A stretch of 64,000 bases of DNA from Paenibacillus sp. DMB5 (lineage in GTDB: Bacteria > Bacillota > Bacilli > Paenibacillales > Paenibacillaceae): assembly GCF_001517085.1 (NCBI RefSeq), contig NZ_LRAC01000092.1:1-64000 (forward strand), given 5' to 3'. Below are positions 1-9,079 of the stretch, piece after piece. A program made the translations under genes and the position numbers. A model generated the notes under the pieces. It saw only the letters and a list, made by a program, of their open reading frames with translations. It did not search any database and had not been told where the DNA came from. The first letter of the stretch is position 1. Each line of letters begins with the position of its first letter.

Positions 1-702
1 TGCGCGCGGCTGCACCCGTGCACGACGCAGACGTCGAGCCGGCCGTCGCCGCTCTCCGCCTGCGGGCAGATCAGCAGCCCGCCGCCATAGCTTGGCAGGT
101 TGCAGACCGAGACGAGCCAGGCCTGGTCAAAGGCCTGCTCTTTGCGTCGAGGTCACGCTCACGCGGCAAGGCCTGAAGGTGATCAGCGTATGCAATATGC
201 CGATGATATAAGCTAGCTGCCCGGCGCCGACGGCGTTGCACAGCCGCTTGTAGCGGCTGTTATTCACGTTCACGGCGACCTGGGCATCGAAGCCGCTGGC
301 GACGGCGGTCAGCGTCAGGCCGCCCGTGCCGGCGAGCAGATCCGCTTCCAGGCAGCGGTCCTGCAGCGCGGCGTCCAGCGCGGCCTCCGTGTCCAGCGGG
401 ATTCCGAAGCCGCGCGCCGTGTCATTGCCCGAGCCGGCGGGAATCACGCCCAGCGGGACGCCCCGGCGCCGCAGTGCGCCAAGCACGCTGTGGATCGTGC
501 CGTCCCCGCCGATCAGGATGGCGGCACGCCAGTCCTCGCGGCGGGTGAGGGCGTGCAGCACCTGCGCCTCTGCCTGTTCGGCGCTCTTGGTAAATAGCGC
601 TTCATAGGCAATACCGCGAGCTTTCAACATCGCTTCGATGCTCAGCCAGGTCCGCTGGCCGGCACCGCCGCCGGAACGGGGATTTATAATTAATAAGTAC
701 AT
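1..702 (-). pseudogene. Diacylglycerol kinase / YegS-like lipid kinase, frameshifted and cut by window edge
   Basis: This is an ATP-dependent lipid kinase of the DAGK catalytic-domain family, which phosphorylates diacylglycerol or a related lipid at the membrane. The N-terminus has the family opening LLIINPRSGGGAG, then the nucleotide-binding GGDGT loop and the GVIPAGSGND motif. I start it at ATG 702 because GGAGG lies 8 bases upstream; the open frame extends further but lacks a ribosome binding site. The frame ends at about 127, but bases 1-146 continue the family in another frame (EQAFDQAWLVSVCNLPSYGG, then ICPQAESGDGRLDV). The break is near 146-155 and is net +1 or -2. The C-terminus lies outside the window. 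It may be a sequencing error or a real pseudogene. Confidence 0.82.
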
Positions 703-807
703 GGATGTTCCTCCAGCCTGCAGATTCCTGTATGTCCTGATTCCATTGTACGGAGTAGGCAGGCAAAAGGGAATCACTATTACACTGTCTGCAGCGGGAG
801 TAGCCGG

Positions 808-1146
808 CTACAGCTGGCGGAGCTGGCTCTCCGCAAGATCACCGGCCCAGGGCAGCTTATACCACCTGCCGCCAAGAGAATGGAACAGCATTAGCAGCCA
901 GACAGAAAAGGCGAGCAGCGAGAGGATCGCTCCGATAAACCCGCCGATTAGCGGGATGAATCCGCTGATCACATGGGCGACCATCAGCACGCCGAACGCA
1001 ATCAGCGACTGCAGCGTATGGAAGAGCACGAAACGGCTGCGCTTCTCCAGCGCCAGGAATACGACAGGGCCAACAAAGGGAAAAAAATAACAGACAGCAG
1101 CAGCGATATTCTCGGGCAGTCCGGTCGAAGATTTGAAAGGGGACAT
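808..1146 (-). CDS. DUF4870-type small membrane protein
   Basis: A 112-aa protein with three or four hydrophobic segments resembling the DUF4870/Tic20-like family of unknown function. It shows the family pattern of an N-terminal helix (AAAVCYFFPFVGPVVFLAL), a charged turn with KRSRFVLFHTLQSL, and two further membrane helices (HVISGFIPLIGGFIGAIL and LLAFSVWLLMLFHSL). ATG 1146 is chosen over the in-frame GTG 1155 because AAGGAG lies 8 bases before ATG and overlaps the GTG. It reads in the same direction as the lipid kinase downstream (106-base gap) and the serine hydrolase upstream. No biochemical role can be assigned. Confidence 0.75.
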   Translation of the reverse strand: MSPFKSSTGLPENIAAAVCYFFPFVGPVVFLALEKRSRFVLFHTLQSLIAFGVLMVAHVISGFIPLIGGFIGAILSLLAFSVWLLMLFHSLGGRWYKLPWAGDLAESQLRQL

Positions 1147-1275
1147 AGCGCTCACTCCTTATACTTGGAGAAGAAGGCGGAGAGCAGGCGTCCTGAGGAT
1201 TTTCGGGGACGCTTTCACTGCACCTTCCTTATTAGGAGACTATGATTTGCCGGTACAAAGTATGTGAAGGAAGCA

Positions 1276-2295
1276 TCAGGGATTCATCGCCGGAATGATA
1301 TACTGCTCAACCAAACGGCGAGGATTCCTCCACCGGCTTACTGCACTTTCGGCGGTAAAGATCACTGCAGCATCCAGCTCCGGCAGCAGCCAGAGCTGCT
1401 GGCCTCCGTGCCCGTGGGCAAGCCGGTAGGGCTGGCTGCTCATGCATCCGTTCCAGAACTGGTAGCCATAGTTCCCGTAGGCAGGGTAACCGTCAGTATG
1501 GGGCTGGAAGGACGCCTCCAGCCAGTCCTGCGGGACAACCTGCCGACCGCCATAGCTTCCTCTGCAGAGCAAACAGATGCCGACCCTGGCCATATCCCTA
1601 GAGGTCAGGTACAGCCCGATGTGGCCCATGCTGTGTCCTTCAGGGCTGGGGAGCCAGGCTGCATGGGTAATGTCCAGCGGACCGAAAAGATGCTCCTTGG
1701 CATAGCTGAAGGCATCCAGCCCTGTGCATTCGCTTAGTATGGCAGAGAGCAGATGGGAGTCGCTGCTGCGGTACTGGAAACGGCCGATATTAGCGGCATC
1801 CACCGGAAGATTCAATATATAAGGCACCCAGCGGCGGCTGCGCTGCATGTTGCGCACCAGCGGTTCGCCAAGCTTATTGCCGGTAATCCAGCTGAACCCT
1901 GAGGTCATAGTCAGCAGATGATGCAGCGTCAGCCGGTTAAGCTGCGGATCTGAACGGGCAGAAAGGTAGCGCCGGAGTGTATCTGCAACTGGAAGGTCCG
2001 TGCCGGAAATCTCGCCCCTGCCGATGGCGATCCCGGTGAGCAGCGACACGAAGCTTTTGGTCGCGGACCGCAGGTCACCCAGCATGCCGGCATGGTGGTT
2101 CCCGTAATACCGTTCAAATATCAGTTTCCCGTGGCGCACGACAAGCATACTATGCATTTTAGGATATGCTTTGAGAATCGTCTCATGAGCCTGCTCCAGC
2201 AGTCCGCCGGCGGTTCCGGTCTCCTCCGGATCAGCGGACGAAATCGGGGGAGCAGCCGCATAGGGGGTGCTCAGCAGGGACAGCTGTTTGTCCAT
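1276..2295 (-). CDS. Serine hydrolase, class C beta-lactamase-like family
   Basis: A 339-aa penicillin-binding-protein-like serine hydrolase of the beta-lactamase/6-aminohexanoate-dimer hydrolase type. The catalytic S-x-x-K is S77-A-T-K80, the second motif Y-x-S is Y175-R-S, and an HGHGG element near residue 295 takes the place of the KTG box. No signal peptide is evident, so it is probably cytoplasmic. AAAGGAG sits just upstream of ATG 2295. The family includes esterases, amidases and D-aminopeptidases, so the substrate cannot be inferred. It is apparently a single gene, with the hairpin-rich leader divergent on its upstream side. Confidence 0.85.
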   Translation of the reverse strand: MDKQLSLLSTPYAAAPPISSADPEETGTAGGLLEQAHETILKAYPKMHSMLVVRHGKLIFERYYGNHHAGMLGDLRSATKSFVSLLTGIAIGRGEISGTDLPVADTLRRYLSARSDPQLNRLTLHHLLTMTSGFSWITGNKLGEPLVRNMQRSRRWVPYILNLPVDAANIGRFQYRSSDSHLLSAILSECTGLDAFSYAKEHLFGPLDITHAAWLPSPEGHSMGHIGLYLTSRDMARVGICLLCRGSYGGRQVVPQDWLEASFQPHTDGYPAYGNYGYQFWNGCMSSQPYRLAHGHGGQQLWLLPELDAAVIFTAESAVSRWRNPRRLVEQYIIPAMNP

Positions 2296-2454
2296 AACGT
2301 CTCCTTTCCTTTCAGCAGGTATTTTTTAGGGGCATATAGTGTATTTTAACCAGAAGGCCCCTATCTCACCTGCCGGAGAGACATAAATATTTGCAAAATT
2401 CCATACGCATATTTTACAAGGAAAGGTGGAACTTGGCCTTGAATATGATACAAT

Positions 2455-2700
2455 AAGACGATAAGGCCCGAAAGGAGTGATTCAGCAAGTGGCTCTTCGG
2501 GTAAGTAAAGTGTCAAGATGTCTTTACCTTAAGGCGTCTTACTCTCAGCCCAAATCACGACGAACCTGCTTCACCGGCAAGGCGGACCTCCAGAACTCTG
2601 GAATGATAGTCTAGGCGGATAATGCAAGCTACGTATGTGTTACGGTTCTTATCTTGCATTTCGAGGTTACGGCGGACTTTTCATCATGCATTCTCTACAA
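2455..2700 (+). ncRNA. Possible structured RNA leader upstream of a 62-aa protein
   Basis: This gene-free stretch folds into several local hairpins by eye. CCCGAA (from 2467) pairs with TTCGGG ending at 2501. TAAG-TAAAG pairs with CTTTA-C-CTTA at about 2501-2531. CCAGA pairs with TCTGG at about 2590-2600. AATGCAAG at about 2621 pairs with CTTGCATT at about 2654. It precedes the 62-aa gene by under 100 bases. I do not recognise a T-box, cobalamin, SAM, yybP-ykoY or ydaO signature. A 41-codon GTG frame (2489-2614) with AAAGGAG 11 bases upstream runs through part of it, so a basic leader peptide is an alternative. Confidence 0.35.
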
Positions 2701-2739
2701 CGGAGCATTCATTTTCAATGTTTTGGGAGGGAACTGATC

Positions 2740-2928
2740 ATGGCAAGTAAAGGTCATAACGAAGTCAAGGAAAGTCTACGGGAAATGACACGCATTTTCC
2801 GGCCCAAAGATCCCAAGAAATTTGTAAAGGAGTACGTCCGGAAGTATCGGATCACAGGAGGCTATGAAGAAGAGCTGACTATGGTCGTGGAGCATGAGAT
2901 GGGCAGAATTAACTCATCTGTCTCCTGA
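2740..2928 (+). CDS. Hypothetical 62-aa protein
   Basis: A short, highly charged, soluble protein beginning MASKGHNEVK, with a basic middle (RPKDPKKFVKEYVRKYR) and an acidic tail. There is no cysteine, signal peptide or membrane segment. GGGAGG lies 9 bases before ATG 2740, which is much better than the upstream in-frame alternatives at 2635-2683 that have no ribosome binding site. It follows a hairpin-rich leader and is followed by a clear terminator, so it is probably its own transcription unit. I do not recognise the family and propose no function. Confidence 0.65.
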   Translation: MASKGHNEVKESLREMTRIFRPKDPKKFVKEYVRKYRITGGYEEELTMVVEHEMGRINSSVS

Positions 2929-2998
2929 TTTACACACAAGGATAGTGTTCTGAATTGATGACATGAAATGTGCAATAACATCCATGAGGATTCTCATA

Positions 2999-3040
2999 AA
3001 CCGTGCCCGGCTGACCTATAATGCTGGATACGGTTTTTTT
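2999..3040 (+). terminator. Rho-independent terminator after the 62-aa gene
   Basis: AACCGT-gc-CC pairs with GG-at-ACGGTT across a short loop and is followed directly by a run of T. Confidence 0.75.
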
Positions 3041-3326
3041 GCTTGTTTTCCGGCGGGAGAGAGGTCATGCATTTCAAAATAAGTCAAGAGGTGCGGACCG
3101 AACGGGATAATATGAAATCGCTTACCAGGTATTATACTCTACTTCTATCAAAAATGTAAGCGCTATAAAATGGCGGATTGACAAGCTTTTTTGAGTTTAA
3201 AAAAGTATTTGTGAACTTGCTGTGAACGATTGACAAAACACCCCCTTGAACTTATATTAATAGTGATTGTTATAATTGACAGGAAAATCCTCTAATCTAC
3301 GAAATCGGGAAAAGCGGGGTTGATCA
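3041..3326 (+). promoter_or_regulatory. Promoter region of the cta operon (TTGACA 3230-3235, TATATT 3253-3258)
   Basis: Perfect SigA -35 TTGACA is followed after exactly 17 bases by TATATT, about 70 bases before ctaC. The upstream AT-rich stretch (3160-3225) contains GTGAAC direct repeats (3211 and 3222) that could bind an activator. ResD and CcpA control this operon in Bacillus, but I cannot identify a specific site here. Nothing else is visible between the terminator and this promoter. Confidence 0.7.
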
Positions 3327-4373
3327 ATGATGAAAACGTGGCAGGCCGGAAAGCGGCTTCTTCCCATGACTGCAGCGCTTGGATTATTTCTGGCCGGCTG
3401 CGGACGGGAGGACCTGTCGGTACTGAGACCGCAGGGACCTGCAGCTGAAAGCTCGTTCGATCTGATGAAGCTGGCGATTACGATTATGATTGTCGTACTG
3501 CTGATCGTTTTTTCTATTGCGGCCTATGTGCTTATCCGGTTCCGCAGAAAGCCGGGCCAGCGTGAAATCCCCGAGCAGGTGGAGGGTAACTTCAAGCTCG
3601 AGGTCATCTGGACGGTCATCCCCCTGATTCTGGTAGTGATACTTGCCGTACCTACAGTCAGGGAAGTATTTGCCGCCGGCAATGACCATTCCAACGATAA
3701 AAATGCAGTCAAGGTCAAAGTGATCGGACACCAATACTGGTGGGAATTCGAATATACGGATTATGGCGTGAAAACGGCCCAGGATCTGGTGATCCCCGCC
3801 GGCAAGGATATTGCTTTTGAGCTGAGAACGGCGGATGTGCTGCACTCCTTCTGGGTTCCTTCCCTGTCCGGCAAAATAGATACCAACCCTGACGGTACGG
3901 TGAACCGCTTCAGCTTCAGTGCGCCAAATGAAGGCGTTTACCGCGGAAAATGCGCGGAGCTGTGCGGACCCTCCCACGGGTTCATGGAGTTTAAGGTAAA
4001 GTCAGTCAGCGAGGCGGAGTTTGAGCAGTGGCTGGCTTCGATGAAGGCTCCGGCCGTGCTGCCGGAAGATCCGCAGCTAGCCGAGAAGTTTAAATCGGCC
4101 TGCCTTACCTGCCATGCTGTCGGCGATCAGGGCACTGCGGTCGGCCCGAATCTGACCGGGATCGGCTCCCGGGAATCGGTGGCAGGCATTCTGCTGAATG
4201 ATGATACAGGCGTGGATGGTGCGCCGATCCTCGATAACCTCAAAACCTGGCTGCATGATCCGAAGAGCGTCAAGCCGGGCAATACGATGCCTGATCCCAA
4301 AAAGGACCTGGGTCTGACCGATGAAGAGGTCGATGGCATTGCCGAATATCTGGCCGGCTACACGCTGGAATAG
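3327..4373 (+). CDS. ctaC: Cytochrome c oxidase subunit II with fused cytochrome c domain (caa3 type)
   Basis: Subunit II receives electrons at its CuA centre and passes them to subunit I of the terminal oxidase; the fused c-type haem domain marks the caa3 form. The 348-aa protein has a lipoprotein signal ending LAGC (Cys25), two membrane helices at about 47-70 and 90-110, and a cupredoxin domain carrying the CuA ligands C209-A-E-L-C213, H217 and M220. The C-terminal haem-binding CLTCH begins near residue 258. ATG 3327 follows GGGG at 3315-3318. It is the first gene of ctaCDEFG and sits directly behind a strong SigA promoter. Confidence 0.96.
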   Translation: MMKTWQAGKRLLPMTAALGLFLAGCGREDLSVLRPQGPAAESSFDLMKLAITIMIVVLLIVFSIAAYVLIRFRRKPGQREIPEQVEGNFKLEVIWTVIPLILVVILAVPTVREVFAAGNDHSNDKNAVKVKVIGHQYWWEFEYTDYGVKTAQDLVIPAGKDIAFELRTADVLHSFWVPSLSGKIDTNPDGTVNRFSFSAPNEGVYRGKCAELCGPSHGFMEFKVKSVSEAEFEQWLASMKAPAVLPEDPQLAEKFKSACLTCHAVGDQGTAVGPNLTGIGSRESVAGILLNDDTGVDGAPILDNLKTWLHDPKSVKPGNTMPDPKKDLGLTDEEVDGIAEYLAGYTLE

Positions 4374-4424
4374 AGCCAGGCATCTCATAGCGGAAGCAGC
4401 AATTTTGAAAAGGGGGTACGAACC

Positions 4425-6340
4425 TTGGCTCAAACAGCGCAATCCCTGAATCCCGCCCGGCCGCCGGAGGCCGCCACAGTGTTAAGCGTTATACCGGGCT
4501 GATGGACTGGATCACTACCGTAGACCACAAAAAAATCGCCATCCTCTACCTGTGGGCCGGAGGTTTCTTTTTCGGAATCGGCGGGCTTGAGGCCATCCTG
4601 ATCCGCATCCAGCTGATCAAGCCGATGAACACCTTTCTGGACGCCCAGACGTTCAACGAATTAATCACGATGCACGGGACGACGATGATTTTTCTCGGGG
4701 TCATGCCCGTTATCTTCGCGCTGATGAATGCGGTCATTCCGCTGCAGATCGGCGCGCGCGATGTGGCCTTCCCTTTTCTCAATGCGCTCGGCTTCTGGAC
4801 CTTTTTGTTCGGCGGCCTGCTGCTCAATCTCAGCTGGGTTATGGGCGGAGCACCCGATGCCGGCTGGACCTCTTACACTCCGTTATCCAGTACAACTTAC
4901 AGTGCCACCCACGGGGTGGACTTTTATACGATCGGGCTGCAGATTGCCGGACTGGGTACGCTGATCGGCGGCATTAACTTTCTGGCTACAATCATCACGA
5001 TGCGTGCGCCGGGAATGTCCTATATGCGGATGCCGATGTTCGCCTGGACTACCTTTATCACCTCCGCTATTATTCTGTTCGCTTTTCCTGCTATCACTGT
5101 CGGGCTTGTATTGCTTACCTTTGACCGGATTCTTGAAGCTAATTTCTTCAATCCTCTTACGGGCGGCAATCCGGTGCTCTGGCAGCATATATTCTGGATT
5201 TTCGGGCATCCCGAAGTATACATTCTCATTCTGCCGGCGTTCGGCATCATCTCTGAGGTCATTCCAACCTTTTCTCGCAAAAGATTATTCGGCTACAGCT
5301 CGATGGTCTTCGCTACCATTCTGATCGCCTTTTTGGGCTTCATGGTCTGGGCGCATCATATGTTTACAACCGGCCTCGGTCCGGTGGCGAATGCTTTATT
5401 CTCGGTGTCCACGATGCTGATTGCCGTTCCAACCGGGATCAAAATCTTCAACTGGCTGTTTACGATGTGGGGCGGGCAGGTGCGTTTTACTACTCCGAAT
5501 CTGTTCGCTGTCGGCTTCATTCCAACGTTCACCATGGGCGGGGTAACGGGCGTTATGCTCGCTTCGGCTCCGGCGGACTTCCAGTTTCATGACACTTATT
5601 TTGTCGTAGCCCATTTCCATTATGTTATCGTCGGCGGTCTGGTGCTGGGGCTGTTTGCCGGGCTGCACTACTGGTGGCCAAAAATGTTCGGGCGGATGCT
5701 AAGTGAAAAGCTGGGAAAATGGACGTTCTGGACCTTTATTATCGGCTTCCATCTGACCTTCTTCGTCCAGCACTTCCTGGGACTCATGGGGATGCAGCGC
5801 CGCGTGTTTACGTACCTGCCGAACCAGCAGTTTGATACGCTGAATCTGGTCAGTACAATCGGTGCCGGGCTGATGGGTGTCGGAATGCTGATCTTCCTGT
5901 GGAATATCTTCATCACTTCCCGCAAACCGGCTGATGCCGCGGATGATCCGTGGGAAGACGGGCGGACGCTGGAGTGGACGATTCCTTCGCCGCCGCCGGA
6001 ATACAATTTCAAGCAGACGCCCCTGGTACGCGGAATAGATGCCTTCTGGAAGGAAAAGCTGGCCGGCCACAAAAGCATGACGCCGGCCGAGCCGGTCGGT
6101 TCCATCCACATGCCGTCTGCGACGATTCTGCCGTTCCTGATGTCGGTGGGGATTTTTATCGCCGGGCTTGGCTTCATGTTCAGCCGTGATACATTTGGCA
6201 GCGAGGTGCTAAGCTTCCTGTTCAACAACTATATCGTGACCGGTCTTGGTCTGGTGATTACGTTCGGGTCGATGCTGATGCGTTCCTTGTTTGACGACCA
6301 TGGCTGGCATATCGAGCCTGAAGAGCTGGAAGGAAGGTGA
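4425..6340 (+). CDS. ctaD: Cytochrome c oxidase subunit I
   Basis: Catalytic haem-copper subunit that reduces O2 to water and pumps protons. Haem and CuB ligands are visible: HGTTMIF near the N-terminus, HPEVYILILPAFG, the HHMFTTG pair and HFHYVIVGG. The clear open frame starts at ATG 4502 (612 aa), but that ATG has no ribosome binding site and the family core begins slightly earlier (KRYTGLMDW, 4484 onward). TTG 4425 has AGGGGG 8 bases upstream and opens MAQTAQSLNPARPPEA, a typical CtaD N-terminus, in another frame. One missing base near 4469 joins the two (PEGRHSVKRYTG). The start is therefore TTG 4425 with a likely sequence error; without it the gene would begin at 4502. Confidence 0.93.
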
Positions 6341-6347
6341 GTAGGGG

Positions 6348-6974
6348 ATGACGACTGTACATGCTGAAGCCGGAAAAGGCACTCTCCCGCATGAGCCTGA
6401 AAAAGCGACGCTGGAGGGCCGTAACAAGGTGCTCGCCTTCTGGCTGTTCCTCGGCGGGGAGGCCGTACTCTTCGGAACGCTGTTCGCCACCTTTCTGGCG
6501 CTGCGTAACTCGACGAACGACGGCCCCTCTGCGGCTGAGCTGTTCCACCTGCCGCTGGTAGCGGCAGCAACGTTTCTGCTGCTGGCCAGCAGCCTCACCA
6601 GCGTATTCGCCATTCAGGCGATGCACCGCAACAAGCCGAAAGAGCTGCGCGGCTGGCTGCTCATCACTGTGGTGCTTGGAGCGGCATTTCTTGCGCTGGA
6701 GATATACGAGTTCAGTGTATATGTGAGGCATGAGGAATTCGGGATGACTACGAGCGCCTTCAGTTCTGCATTCTACACGCTGGTCGGCTTCCACGGTGCA
6801 CATGTTGCGTTCGGTATTGTGTGGATCGCTATCCTGATCGGGCAGCTCGTCCGCAAAGGACTGACCGTAGTAACGGCGCCCAAAATCTACGTATCTGCGA
6901 TGTACTGGCATTTCATCGATGTCGTGTGGGTATTCATTTTTACGGTAGTTTACCTGCTTGGAAAGGTGGGCTGA
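6348..6974 (+). CDS. ctaE: Cytochrome c oxidase subunit III
   Basis: Subunit III stabilises the catalytic core of the haem-copper oxidase. The 208-aa protein has a hydrophilic start and five predicted membrane helices, as in the short bacterial form. Family landmarks are the GGEAVLFGTLF helix, the conserved acidic ALEIYEFSVYVRHEEFG region, the FHGAHVAFGI segment and the C-terminal YWHFIDVVWVFIFTVVYLL. It lies 7 bases after ctaD and 3 bases before ctaF, so it is translated as part of one polycistronic message. Confidence 0.95.
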   Translation: MTTVHAEAGKGTLPHEPEKATLEGRNKVLAFWLFLGGEAVLFGTLFATFLALRNSTNDGPSAAELFHLPLVAAATFLLLASSLTSVFAIQAMHRNKPKELRGWLLITVVLGAAFLALEIYEFSVYVRHEEFGMTTSAFSSAFYTLVGFHGAHVAFGIVWIAILIGQLVRKGLTVVTAPKIYVSAMYWHFIDVVWVFIFTVVYLLGKVG

Positions 6975-6977
6975 GCC

Positions 6978-7304
6978 ATGGCGACGGAACAGCATTCGCA
7001 GGAGGGCGGCGGCGTGAAGCACCGTCACCGGCACGAGGGGCCGCAGCGCCATATCGTAGTGTTTGTTTTTTCGGTGCTGCTGACGCTGCTTGCCTTCGCG
7101 GCTGTAGCCGCCGGAGGGGTTAACGCCACCTTTGCCGTCATTTTGCTGCTGGTAATGGCTGCGCTGCAGGTGGTGCTGCAGATGGGCTTCTGGATGCATT
7201 TGAAGGACAAAGGGCATCTGCTGCCAATTATTTTCATGCTGGGCGGTTTTTTTATCGCCGGAACCTGTATTGTTATGGCTCTTTACTGGGTCTGGTGGGA
7301 TTAG
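6978..7304 (+). CDS. ctaF: Cytochrome c oxidase subunit IV
   Basis: Small 108-aa subunit of the COX4/prokaryotic subunit IV family with a histidine-rich hydrophilic N-terminus (about 30 residues) and three membrane helices. The conserved QMGFWMHLKDKGH segment between helices two and three is present. It is thought to help assemble or stabilise subunits I and III. The gene follows ctaE after three bases. A GC-rich inverted repeat with T-rich tail at about 7312-7346 may attenuate transcription between this gene and ctaG. Confidence 0.92.
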   Translation: MATEQHSQEGGGVKHRHRHEGPQRHIVVFVFSVLLTLLAFAAVAAGGVNATFAVILLLVMAALQVVLQMGFWMHLKDKGHLLPIIFMLGGFFIAGTCIVMALYWVWWD

Positions 7305-7470
7305 CATTATATTCAGGAGGCCGGCGGGAGCTGCTGCCTCTTTTTGCTGTCGGGGGATTGCCATGGTTAAAAGACAGAGGACAAGGCGGAAGGCCGCTGC
7401 CTGCAGTTGCTGTCCGTAACAGACGCGAATGCCGCGGTCTCTAATATTTTTGATGGAGGAGGACTGTCCG

Positions 7471-8391
7471 ATGCTTGGCTTGCAATACTTCAGCTTTGCC
7501 GATCTGTGGAGCCCGCTGCTGCTGGCGGCAACGCTGCTGCTGGCTGCGGGGTATCTCGTGCTGATCGGGCCGCTGGCTCAGCGGTTCCCTGGCTCAGCGG
7601 AGGTTCCGCTCCGGCAGAGGTCGATGTTTCTGGGCGGGCTGCTGGTGCTCTATCTGGCCCAGGGCGGTCCGGTCAGTCTGCTGGGACATATCCTGTTTTC
7701 TTTTCATATGGTCAGTATGGCGCTGTCTTATCTGATTGCGGTGCCGCTGATGATGCTGGGGATTCCGGATTGGTGCTGGCGTGCTCTGGTGAGGGTCAAT
7801 CCGCTGCGGAGGCTCTCCTTTCTGGCTCATCCGGTGGTGGCTGCGCTGCTGTTCAACGGACTGTTCTCGCTGTATCATATCCCGGTAATTCACGACTATG
7901 TAATGCTGCACTTTACGGTGCACCGGCTGTATTATGCTGTGCTTTTTGTGACCTCGGCGCTGATGTGGTGGACGCTGATCAATCCGCTGCCGGAGCATCG
8001 GCGGGCCGGAGGGCCTGTCAAAATCGGCTTTATTTTTCTGAATATGGTGCTGCTCACACCGGCTTGCGGGCTGATTATTTTTGCAAGCGCTCCGCTCTAT
8101 GCTACCTATAGTGATCCGGCTGTCTGGGCGCGGGCGATGGGCTATTGTGTGTCCGGTGATCCGGCTGTGCTGCTGCAGGCTTTTGGCGGACCGGGATTCT
8201 TTGGAGGGCTGTCACCCAAGGTGGATCAGCAGGTCGGCGGAATCGTGATGAAGTTCATTCAGGAATTTATTTTTGCCTCGATGCTTGCTTATGTGTTCTA
8301 TCATTGGTATAAAAAAGAGAACGGGCAAGACGATCCGGATCTTTCCGGACCCTCCGGCGAGCTGGGGGATGGCGCATTGACCCGGGTATAG
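7471..8391 (+). CDS. ctaG: Cytochrome c oxidase assembly factor CtaG
   Basis: Membrane protein of the caa3_CtaG family, needed for caa3 oxidase assembly, probably for CuB insertion. The 306-aa product has about seven membrane helices with conserved histidines, including the FHMVSMALSYLIAVPLMMLG helix, SLYHIPVIHDYVM, and HRLYY. ATG 7471 is chosen because GGAGGAGG lies about 8 bases before it; the in-frame ATG 7453 and earlier codons overlap or precede this site. It is separated by 166 bases from ctaF but belongs to the same cluster. Confidence 0.9.
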   Translation: MLGLQYFSFADLWSPLLLAATLLLAAGYLVLIGPLAQRFPGSAEVPLRQRSMFLGGLLVLYLAQGGPVSLLGHILFSFHMVSMALSYLIAVPLMMLGIPDWCWRALVRVNPLRRLSFLAHPVVAALLFNGLFSLYHIPVIHDYVMLHFTVHRLYYAVLFVTSALMWWTLINPLPEHRRAGGPVKIGFIFLNMVLLTPACGLIIFASAPLYATYSDPAVWARAMGYCVSGDPAVLLQAFGGPGFFGGLSPKVDQQVGGIVMKFIQEFIFASMLAYVFYHWYKKENGQDDPDLSGPSGELGDGALTRV

Positions 8392-8416
8392 CTGGCAAGC
8401 ACCGAGGAGGATAAGC

Positions 8417-8881
8417 ATGGATATCTTTACAGTGTTTCCAACGATCAGTACATCGTTCATCGTAATCAGTGCGGTGCTGGTGGCTATCGGCTGGAGACAG
8501 ATCATCATTGGCAAACGTGAAGCGCACAAGAAGACAATGATCGCCGCCGCCGTGGCTGCAACTCTGTTTTTCATTGTGTACATGTCAAGAACGGTATTTG
8601 TAGGAAATACATCGTGGGGCGGACCGGATCATCTGTCGACGCTGTATCATATTTTTCTGATCTTCCATATCGTACTTGCCACCGTCGCCGCCGTGTTCGG
8701 GATCACGACACTGGTGTGGGGCTTTCAGGCCAAGTACGCGAAGCACCGCAAGCTGGGCAGAATCACGGCTGTGACCTGGTTCATTACAGCTATCACAGGA
8801 GTCGCGGTATATGTGCTGCTGTACATATTTTATCCGGGCGGCCACACCAAGCCGGTCTGGGATGCCATCTGGGGCTTCTAA
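8417..8881 (+). CDS. ctaM: DUF420 membrane protein (CtaM-like oxidase maturation factor)
   Basis: A 154-aa protein with four membrane helices and scattered conserved histidines (GKREAHKKTM, LYHIFLIFHIVLA, YAKHRKLGRI), the hallmark of the DUF420 family. Members YozB/CtaM are known to be required for maturation of haem-A-containing oxidases in Gram-positive bacteria. GAGGAGG lies just upstream of ATG 8417, and the gene starts 25 bases after ctaG, so it closes the oxidase operon. Functional assignment rests on family and context; I cannot tell the CtaM subgroup from other DUF420 proteins by eye. Confidence 0.78.
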   Translation: MDIFTVFPTISTSFIVISAVLVAIGWRQIIIGKREAHKKTMIAAAVAATLFFIVYMSRTVFVGNTSWGGPDHLSTLYHIFLIFHIVLATVAAVFGITTLVWGFQAKYAKHRKLGRITAVTWFITAITGVAVYVLLYIFYPGGHTKPVWDAIWGF

Positions 8882-9079
8882 CCTTATATGCATGTAGGCG
8901 AATCGGCCTGCGTACAGCTTTATCCACTATGGAGCGGGCTGCTGCGCAGGCCTTTTTATGTGTATGGGAGGGTGGATGGGGGAAATAACCGGATGTCCTT
9001 TGCGGGGTGGACAGATAGTGGACTGATATATGAAGGCCGGCTACCCCGCGTTACGTGGTTGGGCAGCAGGCCGTGTGGC

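Noticed and set aside
1264..1737. 157-codon frame opposite the serine hydrolase
   Set aside because: The minus strand carries all hydrolase motifs, including SxxK; the plus frame has no family features.
2489..2614. 41-codon GTG frame as a real small gene
   Set aside because: AAAGGAG is present, but the coding part overlaps strong hairpins and is unusually basic; kept only as an alternative reading of the leader.
2455..2700. T-box or known metabolite riboswitch
   Set aside because: No T-box GGTGGxACCGCG sequence, and no SAM, TPP, cobalamin, purine or yybP-ykoY core was found.
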